A DNA stretch of 64,000 nt from Roseiarcus sp963813195 (GTDB lineage: Bacteria > Pseudomonadota > Alphaproteobacteria > Rhizobiales > Beijerinckiaceae): the NCBI GenBank assembly GCA_963813195.1, contig CAWEYC010000027.1:62001-126000 (forward strand), read 5' to 3'. A program made the translations under genes and the position numbers. Shown here piece by piece: positions 53,632 through 62,221 of the stretch (position 1 is the first letter of the stretch; each line of letters opens with the position of its first letter). Under the pieces are notes generated by a model, which worked only from the letters and a program-made list of their open reading frames with translations, did not search any database and was not told the origin of the DNA.

Positions 53632-54498
53632 TTACGCCAATTCCGACAACTTGCCATTCACGATCGCCAGCGCGATCGCGCACGCGTTCGATACGTTGAG
53701 GCTCTTGATCGCGCCGGGCAGGTCGAGCCGCGCCATGATGTCGCAATGTTCGCGCGTCAACCGTCGCAGGCCTTTGTCTTCCGCGCCGAGCACCAGGGCG
53801 AGCGGGCGGGAGAGATTGGCCGTCGCCAGTGTTTGTGGCGCTTCCGAATCGAGCCCGACGCGCCAATAGCCGAGATCGCCGAGTTCGCCCAACGCGCGGG
53901 CCAGATTGGTCACGCTGCAGATCGGCACATGCTCGAGGCCCCCCGACGCCGACTTCGCCAGCGCGCCGGTGAACTCAGGCGAATGGCGTTCGGTCGTCAC
54001 CAGGGCGTCGACGGCGAAGGCGGCAGCGGTGCGCAGGATCGCGCCGACGTTGTGCGGGTCGGTGATCTGATCGAGCACGAGCACGAGCCCGTTCGCCGGC
54101 AATTCGGAGATGTCGATCGGTTCGAGCGGTCGCGCTTCGAGCAGGAGACCCTGGTGGACGGCGTCGCGCGGCGTGCGTGAGGCAATTTCGTCCGCTTCCA
54201 GAATGCGCGTCTCGATGTTGCGCGCGGCGATCTCCTCGGCCAGCCGTTCGGCGGCGGCAGCCGTCGCATAAAGGCGGATGAGCTTGCGGCGTGGCGCGCG
54301 CAGCGCCGCGATCACGCTGTGAAAGCCGTAAATGTGCACGACGTCGACGGATCGCGCCTCTCGCCGCGGCGGGCGGTGTCGAGGCAATTCGCGCTCCGGG
54401 CGTGGCTCCGGCCGGGCCGGGCGTCCGCCCGCGTTTTGCGGCGTTACGCGCGCCTCCTGCGGGCCGAAGCCGCCGCGGCGGGGGGTCTTGCGGGTCAT
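53632..54498 (-). CDS. rlmB: 23S rRNA (guanosine-2'-O)-methyltransferase RlmB
   Basis: A 288-residue SpoU/TrmH-family methyltransferase. The Arg/Pro-rich N-terminus (to about 50) is followed by a substrate-binding domain (VVHIYGFHSVIAAL) and the trefoil-knot SPOUT motifs DQITDPHNVGAILRTA, LVLGAEDKGLRRL and SLNVSNACAIAL. It should methylate a guanosine of the peptidyl-transferase region (G2251 in E. coli). ATG 54498 has GGAG seven bases upstream. Confidence 0.9.
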   Translation of the reverse strand: MTRKTPRRGGFGPQEARVTPQNAGGRPARPEPRPERELPRHRPPRREARSVDVVHIYGFHSVIAALRAPRRKLIRLYATAAAAERLAEEIAARNIETRILEADEIASRTPRDAVHQGLLLEARPLEPIDISELPANGLVLVLDQITDPHNVGAILRTAAAFAVDALVTTERHSPEFTGALAKSASGGLEHVPICSVTNLARALGELGDLGYWRVGLDSEAPQTLATANLSRPLALVLGAEDKGLRRLTREHCDIMARLDLPGAIKSLNVSNACAIALAIVNGKLSELA

Positions 54499-54671
54499 GA
54501 GGCGTCTCCGGGCCCAGGTTTGGCCGAGCGCCGCTATAGGGCAAGCGCGCTTCAGGCGCAAAAGTGGGGCGGGGCGCACACCCTGCTTTCGCCGCCCGCG
54601 CGTCGGGCGACTGGACCGGCCTGGGGGAAAGCCGGTAGCTTACGCCGAAGAGCATCAGGGAGGCCGCAGGC

Positions 54672-55079
54672 ATGAACGCCCATTTTCGCATCGATCATAT
54701 CGCGCTCAGCGTGCGCGATCTCGCCGCCAGCGCCCGATTTTATGGCGACGTGCTTGGGCTGACCGAGATCGAAAACAAGACCCGCCGCCCCACCATCCGC
54801 TGGTTCGCCTTCGACGGCCATCGCGCCGTGCATCTGATCACCGGCAAGGACGAACCGCCGCCGGAAAGGCCGATGGCCGCGCATTTCGCTCTCTCGACGC
54901 CGAACTTCGACGCAACCTTGGGGTATCTGGCGGAAAAGGGCGTGGTCTACGTCGATCTGGCCGGCCAGCCGGGACATTATTCGCACCGGGCGGACGGGGT
55001 GCGGCAATGCTATTTCCGCGATCCCGACAATCATTGGGTCGAGGTCTGTGAGGCCAACGCGGATGGGACGGTGGGATAG
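54672..55079 (+). CDS. VOC-family (glyoxalase-fold) protein
   Basis: A 135-residue vicinal-oxygen-chelate protein: RIDHIALSVRDLAASARFYGDVLGL at the start and CYFRDPDNHWVEVCE at the end, with a His/Glu metal-binding pattern. It may be a lyase, dioxygenase or binding protein; no partner indicates which. It occupies the place just upstream of rpsM where secY-adk would be expected in most relatives. Confidence 0.85.
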   Translation: MNAHFRIDHIALSVRDLAASARFYGDVLGLTEIENKTRRPTIRWFAFDGHRAVHLITGKDEPPPERPMAAHFALSTPNFDATLGYLAEKGVVYVDLAGQPGHYSHRADGVRQCYFRDPDNHWVEVCEANADGTVG

Positions 55080-55177
55080 AAATAAGCGAAGTTGTCGCCC
55101 CGCAAGCCGCTGATATCGGGCGATCGGGCCGGAAACGGCGGCGCGCCGGCGCGTCCCGGATTGCGGCGCGAAGCCTG

Positions 55178-55206
55178 TTGACGGCCGGCGGGCGGGGCCC
55201 TATATA
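55178..55206 (+). promoter_or_regulatory. Strong sigma-70 promoter of the rpsM operon
   Basis: TTGACG (55178-55183), an exact 17-base spacer and TATATA (55201-55206). This is the best-formed housekeeping promoter I found in the window. Transcription should begin near 55213, leaving a leader of about 155 bases before the rpsM start, room for control by a ribosomal protein. Confidence 0.8.
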
Positions 55207-55366
55207 GCGCCATCCCGAATGCGTTCAGGGTCCCGGCGCCATTGCGAGCGCATGGGACTTTTTGCGTTTGGGTCTCTCGGCAAGGGCCGGCCTCCACCGG
55301 ACGTCGAGGGCGTTTCAACCGCCGCGCATCGGCCTCGCGCCGGGGCGCCGACATGGAGCATGGGCA

Positions 55367-55735
55367 GTGGCTCGTATAGCAGGCGTCAATATACCTACGA
55401 ACAAGCGCGTCATCATTGCGCTCCAATACATCCACGGAATCGGCCCGAAGAAAGCCGAAGAGATTTGCGAGAAGGTCCATATCACTCCGGAGCGCCGCGT
55501 GTCCCAATTGACTGACGCGGAAGTGCTGCAAATCCGCGAGACCATCGATCGAGATTATATGGTCGAGGGCGATCTGCGCCGCGAGGTGGCGATCAACATC
55601 AAGCGCCTGATGGACCTCGGCGCGTATCGCGGTCTTCGCCATCGCCGTTCGTTGCCCGTTCACGGACAGCGCACGCACACCAACGCGCGCACCCGCAAAG
55701 GCAAGGCCAAGGCGATCGCCGGCAAGAAGAAGTGA
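55367..55735 (+). CDS. rpsM: 30S ribosomal protein S13
   Basis: A 122-residue S13: ARIAGVNIPTNKRV, the helix-hairpin-helix YIHGIGPKKAEEIC and the basic tail RGLRHRRSLPVHGQRTHTNART. It sits in the small-subunit head and contacts the P-site tRNA. The start is GTG 55367 with GGAG eight bases upstream. First gene of the alpha operon. Confidence 0.98.
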   Translation: MARIAGVNIPTNKRVIIALQYIHGIGPKKAEEICEKVHITPERRVSQLTDAEVLQIRETIDRDYMVEGDLRREVAINIKRLMDLGAYRGLRHRRSLPVHGQRTHTNARTRKGKAKAIAGKKK

Positions 55736-55801
55736 TCGCGGGCTCGATGATTGGGGATTTGACGGTTTTTCGCGCCGCTGGCGCGCTTGAAGGACGGACC
55801 A

Positions 55802-56191
55802 ATGGCTAAGGAAGCAACCCGCGTTCGCCGCCGCGAACGCAAGAACATCGTTTCGGGCGTCGCCCACGTGAACTCGACGTTCAACAACACGATGATCACC
55901 ATCACCGACGCGCAGGGCAATACGATCTCGTGGTCGTCGGCCGGAACGATGGGCTTCAAGGGCTCGCGCAAATCGACGCCCTTCGCCGCCCAGATGGCGG
56001 CCGAGGACGCGGTCAAGAAGGCCGCCGAACACGGCATGCGCATGCTCGAAGTAGAGGTGTCGGGCCCCGGTTCGGGGCGAGAGTCGGCGCTTCGCGCGAT
56101 CCAAGCCGCCGGCTTCAACGTGACCTCGATCCGCGATGTGACACCGATCCCCCACAACGGCTGCCGCCCGCGCAAGCGGCGTCGCGTCTGA
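55802..56191 (+). CDS. rpsK: 30S ribosomal protein S11
   Basis: A 129-residue S11 with GVAHVNSTFNNTMITITD, SAGTMGFKGSRKSTPFAAQ and the C-terminal PIPHNGCRPRKRRRV. It forms part of the platform near the mRNA exit. It starts at ATG 55802 after GAAGGA, 66 bases downstream of rpsM. Confidence 0.98.
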   Translation: MAKEATRVRRRERKNIVSGVAHVNSTFNNTMITITDAQGNTISWSSAGTMGFKGSRKSTPFAAQMAAEDAVKKAAEHGMRMLEVEVSGPGSGRESALRAIQAAGFNVTSIRDVTPIPHNGCRPRKRRRV

Positions 56192-56282
56192 CTTTTCGCT
56201 CCGCGGCGCCTCGCGCCCGCGCGTCGCGCGCCGGCTTTGCGAGGCCTCGGCGCGCAGCCCCGTCGAATGGAAGGCTCAAGTC

Positions 56283-57299
56283 GTGATTCAGAAAAACTGG
56301 CAAGAACTCATCAAGCCGAAGAAGCTCGAAGTCATTCATAGCGACGATCCGCGCCGCGTCGCGACCGTCGTCGCCGAACCGCTCGAGCGCGGCTTCGGCC
56401 AGACGCTCGGCAATTCGCTGCGCCGCGTGCTTTTGTCGTCGCTGCAGGGCGCGGCGATCACCTCGATTCACGTCGACGGCGTGCTGCACGAATTCTCGTC
56501 GATTCCCGGCGTTCGCGAGGACGTCGTCGACATCGTGCTCAACGTCAAGGACATCGCGGTCAAGATGCAGGGCGATGGCGTCAAGCGCCTCATCCTGAAG
56601 CGCCGCGGTCCCGGCGCCGTGACCGCCGGCGACATCCAGACGACCGGTGACATTCAGATCCTCAATCCGCAGCTCGTCATTTGCACCCTCGACGAAGGCG
56701 CGGACATCCGCATCGAATTCACTGTGATGACCGGCAAGGGCTATGTGCCGGCCGATCGCAATCGGGCCGAGGATTCGCCGATCGGGCTGATGCCGATCGA
56801 CAGCATGTTCTCGCCGGTCAAGAAGGTCTCCTACCGCGTCGAGAACACCCGTGAGGGCCAGGATCTCGACAAAGACAAGCTGACGATGACGATCGAGACC
56901 AACGGCGCGATGTCGCCCGAGGACGCGCTCGCCTATGCCGCGCGCATCTTGCAGGACCAGCTCGCGGTGTTCGTCAATTTCGAGGAGCCGCGGCGCGAGG
57001 AAGCGCAGCACGCGATCCCCGAGCTCGCCTTCAACCCGGCCCTGCTCAAGAAGGTCGACGAACTCGAGCTGTCGGTGCGCTCCGCCAACTGCCTGAAGAA
57101 CGACAACATCACCTATATCGGCGATCTCATCCAGAAGTCGGAAAGCGAAATGCTGCGCACGCCGAATTTCGGCCGCAAGTCGCTCAACGAAATCAAGGAA
57201 GTGCTCGCGCAGATGGGTCTGCACTTAGGGATGGAAGTCACCGGCTGGCCGCCCGAGAACATCGAAGAGCTGGCCAAGCGGTTCGAGGAGCACTACTAG
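56283..57299 (+). CDS. rpoA: DNA-directed RNA polymerase alpha subunit
   Basis: A 338-residue alpha subunit: assembly domain RVATVVAEPLERGFGQTLGNSLRR, then a linker and the C-terminal domain with the DNA-contact helix SANCLKNDNITYIGDLI and GRKSLNEIKEVL. It starts with GTG 56283 behind GGAAGG. Unlike many relatives, rpsD does not lie between rpsK and rpoA, which is normal for alphaproteobacteria. Confidence 0.98.
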   Translation: MIQKNWQELIKPKKLEVIHSDDPRRVATVVAEPLERGFGQTLGNSLRRVLLSSLQGAAITSIHVDGVLHEFSSIPGVREDVVDIVLNVKDIAVKMQGDGVKRLILKRRGPGAVTAGDIQTTGDIQILNPQLVICTLDEGADIRIEFTVMTGKGYVPADRNRAEDSPIGLMPIDSMFSPVKKVSYRVENTREGQDLDKDKLTMTIETNGAMSPEDALAYAARILQDQLAVFVNFEEPRREEAQHAIPELAFNPALLKKVDELELSVRSANCLKNDNITYIGDLIQKSESEMLRTPNFGRKSLNEIKEVLAQMGLHLGMEVTGWPPENIEELAKRFEEHY

Positions 57300-57300
57300 C

Positions 57301-57435
57301 ATCCCCTCTCCCGTTCTTACGGGAGCGGACGAATGCTACGCATTCGCCTGGGGAAGGTGACCGCGATGCGGCCGGATGAGGTTTGTCAGGCGTACGCCCT
57401 CACCCCGACCCTCTCCCGCGGAGCGGGAGAGGGGG
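57301..57435 (+). repeat. Compound REP-like palindromic element between rpoA and rplQ
   Basis: Three hairpins lie in one 135-base block: 57308-57325 (CTCCCG arms), 57330-57346 (CGAATG arms) and 57409-57433 (perfect 11-base arms CCCTCTCCCGC/GCGGGAGAGGG, three-base loop). The CCCTCTCCCG/CGGGAGAGGG sequence at both ends is of the REP type common between genes in proteobacteria. It separates two essential genes of one operon. Confidence 0.8.
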
Positions 57436-57492
57436 AGAATAAAACGAACGGCCGTACCGTGGCGCGGCGGCCGTCATAATGAGGAGAGCCAA

Positions 57493-57909
57493 ATGTATCA
57501 TGGACACGCGAAGCGCCGGTTCAACCGAACCGCCGAACACCGCCAGGCGATGTTCGCCAATATGGCGCAGGCCCTGATCAAGCACGAGCAGATCATCACG
57601 ACGCTGCCCAAGGCGAAGGACCTTCGTCCGGTCGTCGAGAAGCTGGTGACGCTCGGCAAGCGCGGCGATCTGCACGCGCGCCGCATCGCCATCGCGCGCT
57701 TGCGCGACGCCGATCTGGTGAAGAAGCTTATCGACGTGCTCGGCCCACGCTACAAGACGCGCAACGGCGGCTACACCCGCATCATGAAGGCCGGCTTCCG
57801 CCAGGGTGACAACGCCGCGATGGCGGTGATCGAATTCGTCGACCGCGACGTCGAGGCCAAAGGCAAGGATTCCGGGCCGGTCGTGGAAAAGGCGACGGCC
57901 GAGAGCTGA
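57493..57909 (+). CDS. rplQ: 50S ribosomal protein L17
   Basis: A 138-residue L17: MYHGHAKRRFNRTAEHR, FANMAQALIKHEQIITT, KRGDLHARRIA and GGYTRIMKAGFRQGDNAAMAVIEFVD. ATG 57493 has GGAG nine bases upstream; the longer frame reads through the REP-like element and is wrong. Last gene of the alpha operon. Confidence 0.98.
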   Translation: MYHGHAKRRFNRTAEHRQAMFANMAQALIKHEQIITTLPKAKDLRPVVEKLVTLGKRGDLHARRIAIARLRDADLVKKLIDVLGPRYKTRNGGYTRIMKAGFRQGDNAAMAVIEFVDRDVEAKGKDSGPVVEKATAES

Positions 57910-57998
57910 CGCCGACCGAGGGCTGGCGGCTGATGAGATCTGCCGGCGGCGCGGGCTCCGCGTCGCCAGAGTCGCTTCGTGAAGTGGGAGCTCTTGCG

Positions 57999-58685
57999 AT
58001 GAACCGCCTCGACGCCGTTCGGGTCTGCATTTTCGACGCCTATGGCACGCTGTTCGATTTCGCCTCGGCCGCGGCAAGTTGCGCGGACATCGAAGCGGAC
58101 AAGCGTGCGGCGCTGACCGCGCTGTGGCGCGACAAGCAGGTGCAATACAGTTGGCTGCGCTCGCTGCAGGGCCGATACGCGGACTTCTGGCAGGTCACCG
58201 GCGACGCTTTGGACTTCGCCCTCGATAGTTTCGGCCTCGATGCGCCGGGATTGCGAGACCGGTTGATGAGCCTCTACCTCAAGCTCCCCCCATTCCCCGA
58301 GGTTCCCGGCGTCCTGCAAGCTTTGCGCGAGGCAGGGTTCGCGACAGCCATTCTCTCCAACGGTTCGCCGGCCATGTTGGAAGAACTCGTCGCGTCCGCC
58401 GGTCTCGATGCATTGTTTGACGCGGTGCTGTCGGTTGACGCTGTGCGCGTCTTCAAGACCGATCCCCGGGTCTACCAATACGCGCTCGACCGGCTGGGCG
58501 TCGAGGCCTCGCGGGTGTCCTTTCAGTCCTCCAACGCCTGGGATGCGCACGCCGCTTCGGATTTCGGCATGCGGGTCGTCTGGTGCAATCGCTACGGCCA
58601 GCGGCGCGAGCGCCTGCCGGGCGCCCCCGATTGCCAAATCCGCACCCTCGATGAATTGCCGCCCCTGCTCGGCGTTACGGCCTGA
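57999..58685 (+). CDS. Haloacid dehalogenase type II
   Basis: A 228-residue HAD-superfamily protein of the (S)-2-haloacid dehalogenase type: nucleophile in CIFDAYGTLFDF, AILSNGSPAMLEELV (motif II), FKTDPRVYQYALDRLGV (motif III Lys) and FQSSNAWDAHAASDFGM (motif IV). It would hydrolyse L-2-haloacids by an aspartyl-ester route. ATG 57999 follows GGGAG. It lies downstream of rplQ on the same strand, and its end overlaps the convergent LysR gene by 11 bases. Confidence 0.88.
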   Translation: MNRLDAVRVCIFDAYGTLFDFASAAASCADIEADKRAALTALWRDKQVQYSWLRSLQGRYADFWQVTGDALDFALDSFGLDAPGLRDRLMSLYLKLPPFPEVPGVLQALREAGFATAILSNGSPAMLEELVASAGLDALFDAVLSVDAVRVFKTDPRVYQYALDRLGVEASRVSFQSSNAWDAHAASDFGMRVVWCNRYGQRRERLPGAPDCQIRTLDELPPLLGVTA

Positions 58686-59589
58686 CTGCGACGCCTTCGG
58701 TCGTCTCTTCGTCGTAACCGTCGACCGTCCGCGCGAACGTCCGCGCCGCCAACAACTCGTAGCGTTCTTTGTGGCGAACGAGGAAAAAGCGGCGCGGCGG
58801 CAGGACCAACGGCGAAGCGATCAGCGAACCCGCTTTGATCGAGGCGCTGACCACGAGGCGCGACATGACGGCGAGGCCGGCGCCCGCTTCCACGGCGGCC
58901 CGGATAGCCTCGTTCGAGGGCAGTTCCAGCACGATGTGCCGGGCGGAGGCGTCGACGCCGAACTCAGTCAGCGCCGCTTCGAGGGCGGCGCGAGTGCCGG
59001 AGCCTTTTTCGCGCGCCACCCACGGAGCGGCGGCCAGCCCGCCCGCGTCCAGACTGTCGAGGAGGCCGCGCTTCTCGGGTGCGGCGACCACGACCAGTTC
59101 ATCCGCGCCGACCGGCCTGACTGCGAGCGCCGGATCGGAGACTTCACCCTCGACGAAACCGAGGTCGACCTCGCCGCCGCTCGCCAGCGCCGCCACCATC
59201 AGCGTGTTGCCGATGCGCAGCTTGATCGTCAGGCCGGGATAAAGTGTCCGAAAATGGATGATGCGGCGCGGTAGCCAGTAGCTGCCGACGGTCTGGCTGG
59301 CGGCCAGAACGAGTTCTCCTGTCTTGAGGCCGGCCAGATCGCCGAGCGCCTGCTCGGCCGCCCAGGAGCGCGCGAGCACCGCTTTCGCTTCTCCAAGAAA
59401 CACCCGGCCTGCCGCCGTCAGTGCGATGCGCCGCCCGATCCTGTCGAAGAGTTTGACGCCGTGCCGTTCCTCCAGCGCCGCTATGGCCGCGCTGGCCGCC
59501 GATTGCGTTAGGTTGAGTTCGCGCGCCGCGCGCGTCATGTGTTCGCATTCGGCGACGCAAATAAAAACGCGCAATTGCTCCAGCGTCAC
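58675..59589 (-). CDS. LysR-family regulator next to yeiH
   Basis: A 304-residue LTTR: winged helix-turn-helix LNLTQSAASAAIAALEERHGVKLFDR and a periplasmic-binding-like effector domain (GSYWLPRRIIHFRTLYPGLTIKL). The sequence resembles the CysB/CbbR/YeiE side of the family. The GTG start lies 12 bases after yeiH on the same strand, so it is co-transcribed with its probable target rather than divergent from it. The dyad at 60703-60723 may be its site. Confidence 0.88.
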   Translation of the reverse strand: MTLEQLRVFICVAECEHMTRAARELNLTQSAASAAIAALEERHGVKLFDRIGRRIALTAAGRVFLGEAKAVLARSWAAEQALGDLAGLKTGELVLAASQTVGSYWLPRRIIHFRTLYPGLTIKLRIGNTLMVAALASGGEVDLGFVEGEVSDPALAVRPVGADELVVVAAPEKRGLLDSLDAGGLAAAPWVAREKGSGTRAALEAALTEFGVDASARHIVLELPSNEAIRAAVEAGAGLAVMSRLVVSASIKAGSLIASPLVLPPRRFFLVRHKERYELLAARTFARTVDGYDEETTEGVAVRP

Positions 59590-59601
59590 CGGCGGCCGCC
59601 C

Positions 59602-60630
59602 TCAGGGGATCAGGCGCACCATTATCAGACTGAAGAGGCAGATGAACAGCGAGGCGAAAAATCCCAGCGCCAGCGGCCGTACGCCGCGGGCGCGGATGTG
59701 GCCGAGATTGGTGTGCAAGCCCATCGCCGCCATCGCCATCGAGAGCAGAAAGGTGGTGACGACGCTGATCGGCGCAGCGATATGGTGCGGCACGGCGACG
59801 ACGCTGTTGAATGCTGACAAGGCGAGAAAGCCGACCAGGAACCACGGAAAGGGCGGCCGGCGCCGCTCGCCTTCGCCGGCGACGCCGAGCCGTACCGTCA
59901 ATTCGCCGAGCGCGATGACGACCGGCGCCATCATGGCGACGCGGGTCAGTTTGGCGATGGTTCCGAATTGTCCGGCGGCGGGGCCGCTCTGAAAGGACGC
60001 CGCGACGACCTGCGCGATCTCGTGAATCGAGGCGCCCGCCCACAGGCCATAGGCGCGCGGCGAAAGATGCATGAAGCTTTGCGCGAGCGGATAGGCGAAC
60101 ATCGCGAGCGTGCCGAACACGGTCACGCAGGCGATGGCGTAAGCGGCGTCCTCGTCGTCGCCATTGGTCGCCGCCTTCGCCGCGATCACCGCGGAGGCCC
60201 CGCAAATGGACGTGCCGACGCCGATCAGCAGCGCAAGACCGCGGGCGACGCCGAGCGCGCGGCCCAGAACGACTGTGAAGGCCAGGGTCGAAACGAGCGC
60301 CGCTGCGATCATGGCGAGAGCGCCGGGGCCGAGATCGGCGGCCTGCCGCGCGGTGATCTGCAGGCCGAGCAGGATGATCGAGAAGCGCAGGATCGAGCGC
60401 AGCGAAAACGCCGCGCCTTGGCGGGTCGCGGGCGGCGCGCCGACGAAATTATGGACGAGGACGCCGATGATGACCGACAGGATCATCGGGCTGAGCACAG
60501 CCACGCCTGGAATGAGCCGCAAGACGAAAGCTACCGCGGCGATGCCGCCCGTCAGGGCGAGGCCGGGCGCAAGAGCGGGGAGCGGACCGACGCGGGGTGC
60601 GACCGCGACTTGCGCGTCGAGATTGGCCAT
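59602..60630 (-). CDS. YeiH-family putative sulfate/sulfite exporter
   Basis: A 342-residue membrane protein of the YeiH/UPF0324 family with about ten helices. Landmarks are LSPMILSVIIGVLVHN, the IGVGTSICGASAVIA re-entrant-like segment, GLWAGASIHEIAQVVAA and the final SLFICLFSLIMVRLIP. Members have been linked to export of sulfate or sulfite (for example TauZ of Paracoccus). ATG 60630 has GGAG nine bases upstream. Heads a pair with the LysR gene. Confidence 0.88.
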   Translation of the reverse strand: MANLDAQVAVAPRVGPLPALAPGLALTGGIAAVAFVLRLIPGVAVLSPMILSVIIGVLVHNFVGAPPATRQGAAFSLRSILRFSIILLGLQITARQAADLGPGALAMIAAALVSTLAFTVVLGRALGVARGLALLIGVGTSICGASAVIAAKAATNGDDEDAAYAIACVTVFGTLAMFAYPLAQSFMHLSPRAYGLWAGASIHEIAQVVAASFQSGPAAGQFGTIAKLTRVAMMAPVVIALGELTVRLGVAGEGERRRPPFPWFLVGFLALSAFNSVVAVPHHIAAPISVVTTFLLSMAMAAMGLHTNLGHIRARGVRPLALGFFASLFICLFSLIMVRLIP

Positions 60631-60702
60631 GGGGCGAACTCCAAGGGATTTCGCCCATCATCCTCCGTAGCGATCAATCGATCCAACTAATAGTTCTTGT
60701 CG

Positions 60703-60723
60703 TATCGTTCGACAAAAACGATA
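60703..60723 (-). promoter_or_regulatory. Dyad upstream of yeiH (LysR-type site candidate)
   Basis: A perfect inverted repeat TATCGT-9-ACGATA lies 73-93 bases before the yeiH start in a locally AT-richer patch. Size and position fit a LysR-type recognition site. A second imperfect palindrome (about 60669-60683, CGATCAATCGATC) lies nearer the gene. Confidence 0.5.
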
Positions 60724-60787
60724 ACGGCGCCGGCTGTCGGCCGAGCGCCGCGCATTGTTTCAATGGCGGAAGGCGCGCGTACAGCCC

Positions 60788-62125
60788 TTACGCAACCGCT
60801 TTGATAGTGCGCCCCACCTTTTCCACGACTTCGTCGATCTGATTCTCGCTGATCACCAGCGGCGGGGTCAGTTCGATGGTGTCGCCGGAGAGGCGCAGCA
60901 TGATGCCCGCTTCGTGGAAGGAATATTCGAGGGCCGCATAGCCGCGCGCGCCCGGTCCACCGCTCGACGCCGCGAGATCGATCGCGCCGGTGAGGCCGAC
61001 GCAGCGAATGTCGAGGACATTCGGCAGGCCCTTCAGCGACATCAGTGCTTCGCCCCACTTCGGCTCCAGCGCCTTGGCTCGCTCGAACAGGTTCTCGTCG
61101 CGATAGAGGTCCAGCGTCGCCAAACCGGCCGCGCACGCCAGCGGGTGACCGGAATAAGTATAGCCGTGGAAGAGCTCGATCGCGTGTTCCGGCCCTTGCA
61201 TGAACGCGTCGTGGACTGGCTTGCGCACAATGACGCCGCCCAGCGGCACCGCGCCGGAGGTGACGCCCTTGGCGAAGGTGATCATGTCGGGAATGACGCC
61301 GTAGCGTTCGGCGGCGAAGGCGAAACCGAGGCGGCCGAAACCGGTGATCACTTCGTCGAAGATCAGCAGGATGCCGTATTTGTCGCAGATCGCGCGCAGC
61401 TTCTGCAGATAGCCCTTGGGCGCCGGCAACACGCCGGTCGAGCCGGCCATCGGCTCGACGATGACGGCGGCGATGGTCGAGGCGTCGTGCAGGCCGACGA
61501 TCCCCTCGAGCGCGTCGGCGAGATGCCCGCCCCATTCCGGTTCGCCCTTGGTGAAGGCCTGATGCTCACGGTTGTAGGTAGCGGGCAGATGATCCGTGCC
61601 GGCGAGCAGCATGCCGTAATGCTTGCGGTTGTTGACCATGCCGCCGACGGCGACGCCGCCGAAGCCGGACCCGTGATAACCGCGCTCGCGCCCGATCAAG
61701 CGCTGGCGCGTACCCTGTCCGCGCACGTTGTGATAAGCGAGCGCGATTTTCAGCGCCGTGTCGGCCGCCTCCGAGCCCGAATTGGTGAAGAAGACATGAT
61801 CGAGATCGCCCGGGGCCAGCGCCGCCAGACGGGACGACAGCTGAAAGGCGAGGGGATGGGCGAACTGGAAGGTGGGTGAAAAATCCAGTTCAGCCGCCTG
61901 ACGCTGGATCGCGGCAACGATCGAGGGTCGGCTGTGGCCGGCATTGCAGCACCACAGTCCGGCGCTCGAGTCGAGTATCTCGCGCCCCTCCGGCGTGAAA
62001 TAATGCATGTCCTTGGCGCGCGTGATAAGGCGCGGCCGCTTCTTGAACGCCCGATTGGGCGTATACGGCATCCAGAACGCGGCGAGATCGTTGGGAACTT
62101 CGGCGCGTTGCGCGGCAGTGGACAT
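60788..62125 (-). CDS. Omega-amino acid:pyruvate aminotransferase (class III)
   Basis: A 445-residue PLP class-III transaminase: N-terminal FWMPYTPNRAFKKRPR, the FFTNSGSEAADTALK loop, YHGSGFGGVAVGG, IFDEVITGFGRLG (the Asp contacting PLP) and FAKGVTSGAVPLGGV with the PLP lysine. It resembles the omega-amino acid (beta-alanine or similar):pyruvate group, but taurine or polyamine-derived substrates are possible. ATG 62125 has GGAG seven bases upstream. Divergent from a XRE-cupin regulator that probably controls it. Confidence 0.88.
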   Translation of the reverse strand: MSTAAQRAEVPNDLAAFWMPYTPNRAFKKRPRLITRAKDMHYFTPEGREILDSSAGLWCCNAGHSRPSIVAAIQRQAAELDFSPTFQFAHPLAFQLSSRLAALAPGDLDHVFFTNSGSEAADTALKIALAYHNVRGQGTRQRLIGRERGYHGSGFGGVAVGGMVNNRKHYGMLLAGTDHLPATYNREHQAFTKGEPEWGGHLADALEGIVGLHDASTIAAVIVEPMAGSTGVLPAPKGYLQKLRAICDKYGILLIFDEVITGFGRLGFAFAAERYGVIPDMITFAKGVTSGAVPLGGVIVRKPVHDAFMQGPEHAIELFHGYTYSGHPLACAAGLATLDLYRDENLFERAKALEPKWGEALMSLKGLPNVLDIRCVGLTGAIDLAASSGGPGARGYAALEYSFHEAGIMLRLSGDTIELTPPLVISENQIDEVVEKVGRTIKAVA

Positions 62126-62150
62126 CGTAGGTCTCCAATTGATTGATTTT

Positions 62151-62208
62151 CTGAACAATGCCCCCACCCCCACGGATTGTCCAGTTGTCGCCTTGTTCAG
62201 GCTGTTCT
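62151..62208. promoter_or_regulatory. Operator-like repeats between aminotransferase and XRE-cupin genes
   Basis: In this 96-base divergent gap, CTGAACAA (62151-62158) and TTGTTCAG (62193-62200) form perfect inverted arms 34 bases apart, and TTGTCC, TTGTCG, TTGTTC and CTGTTCT follow one another at 62177, 62185, 62193 and 62202 with near-regular 8-9 base spacing. This is a plausible array of binding sites for the XRE-family regulator. Confidence 0.5.
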
Positions 62209-62221
62209 AAATAGCGAACGC

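Noticed and set aside
53466..53699. A 77-codon frame crossing repeat copy 2
   Set aside because: It is read from the palindromic repeat; a near-identical reading appears at copy 1, which reflects the repeat rather than a protein family.
55031..57224. Leftward frames over rpsM, rpsK and rpoA
   Set aside because: Shadows of highly conserved ribosomal protein and polymerase genes.
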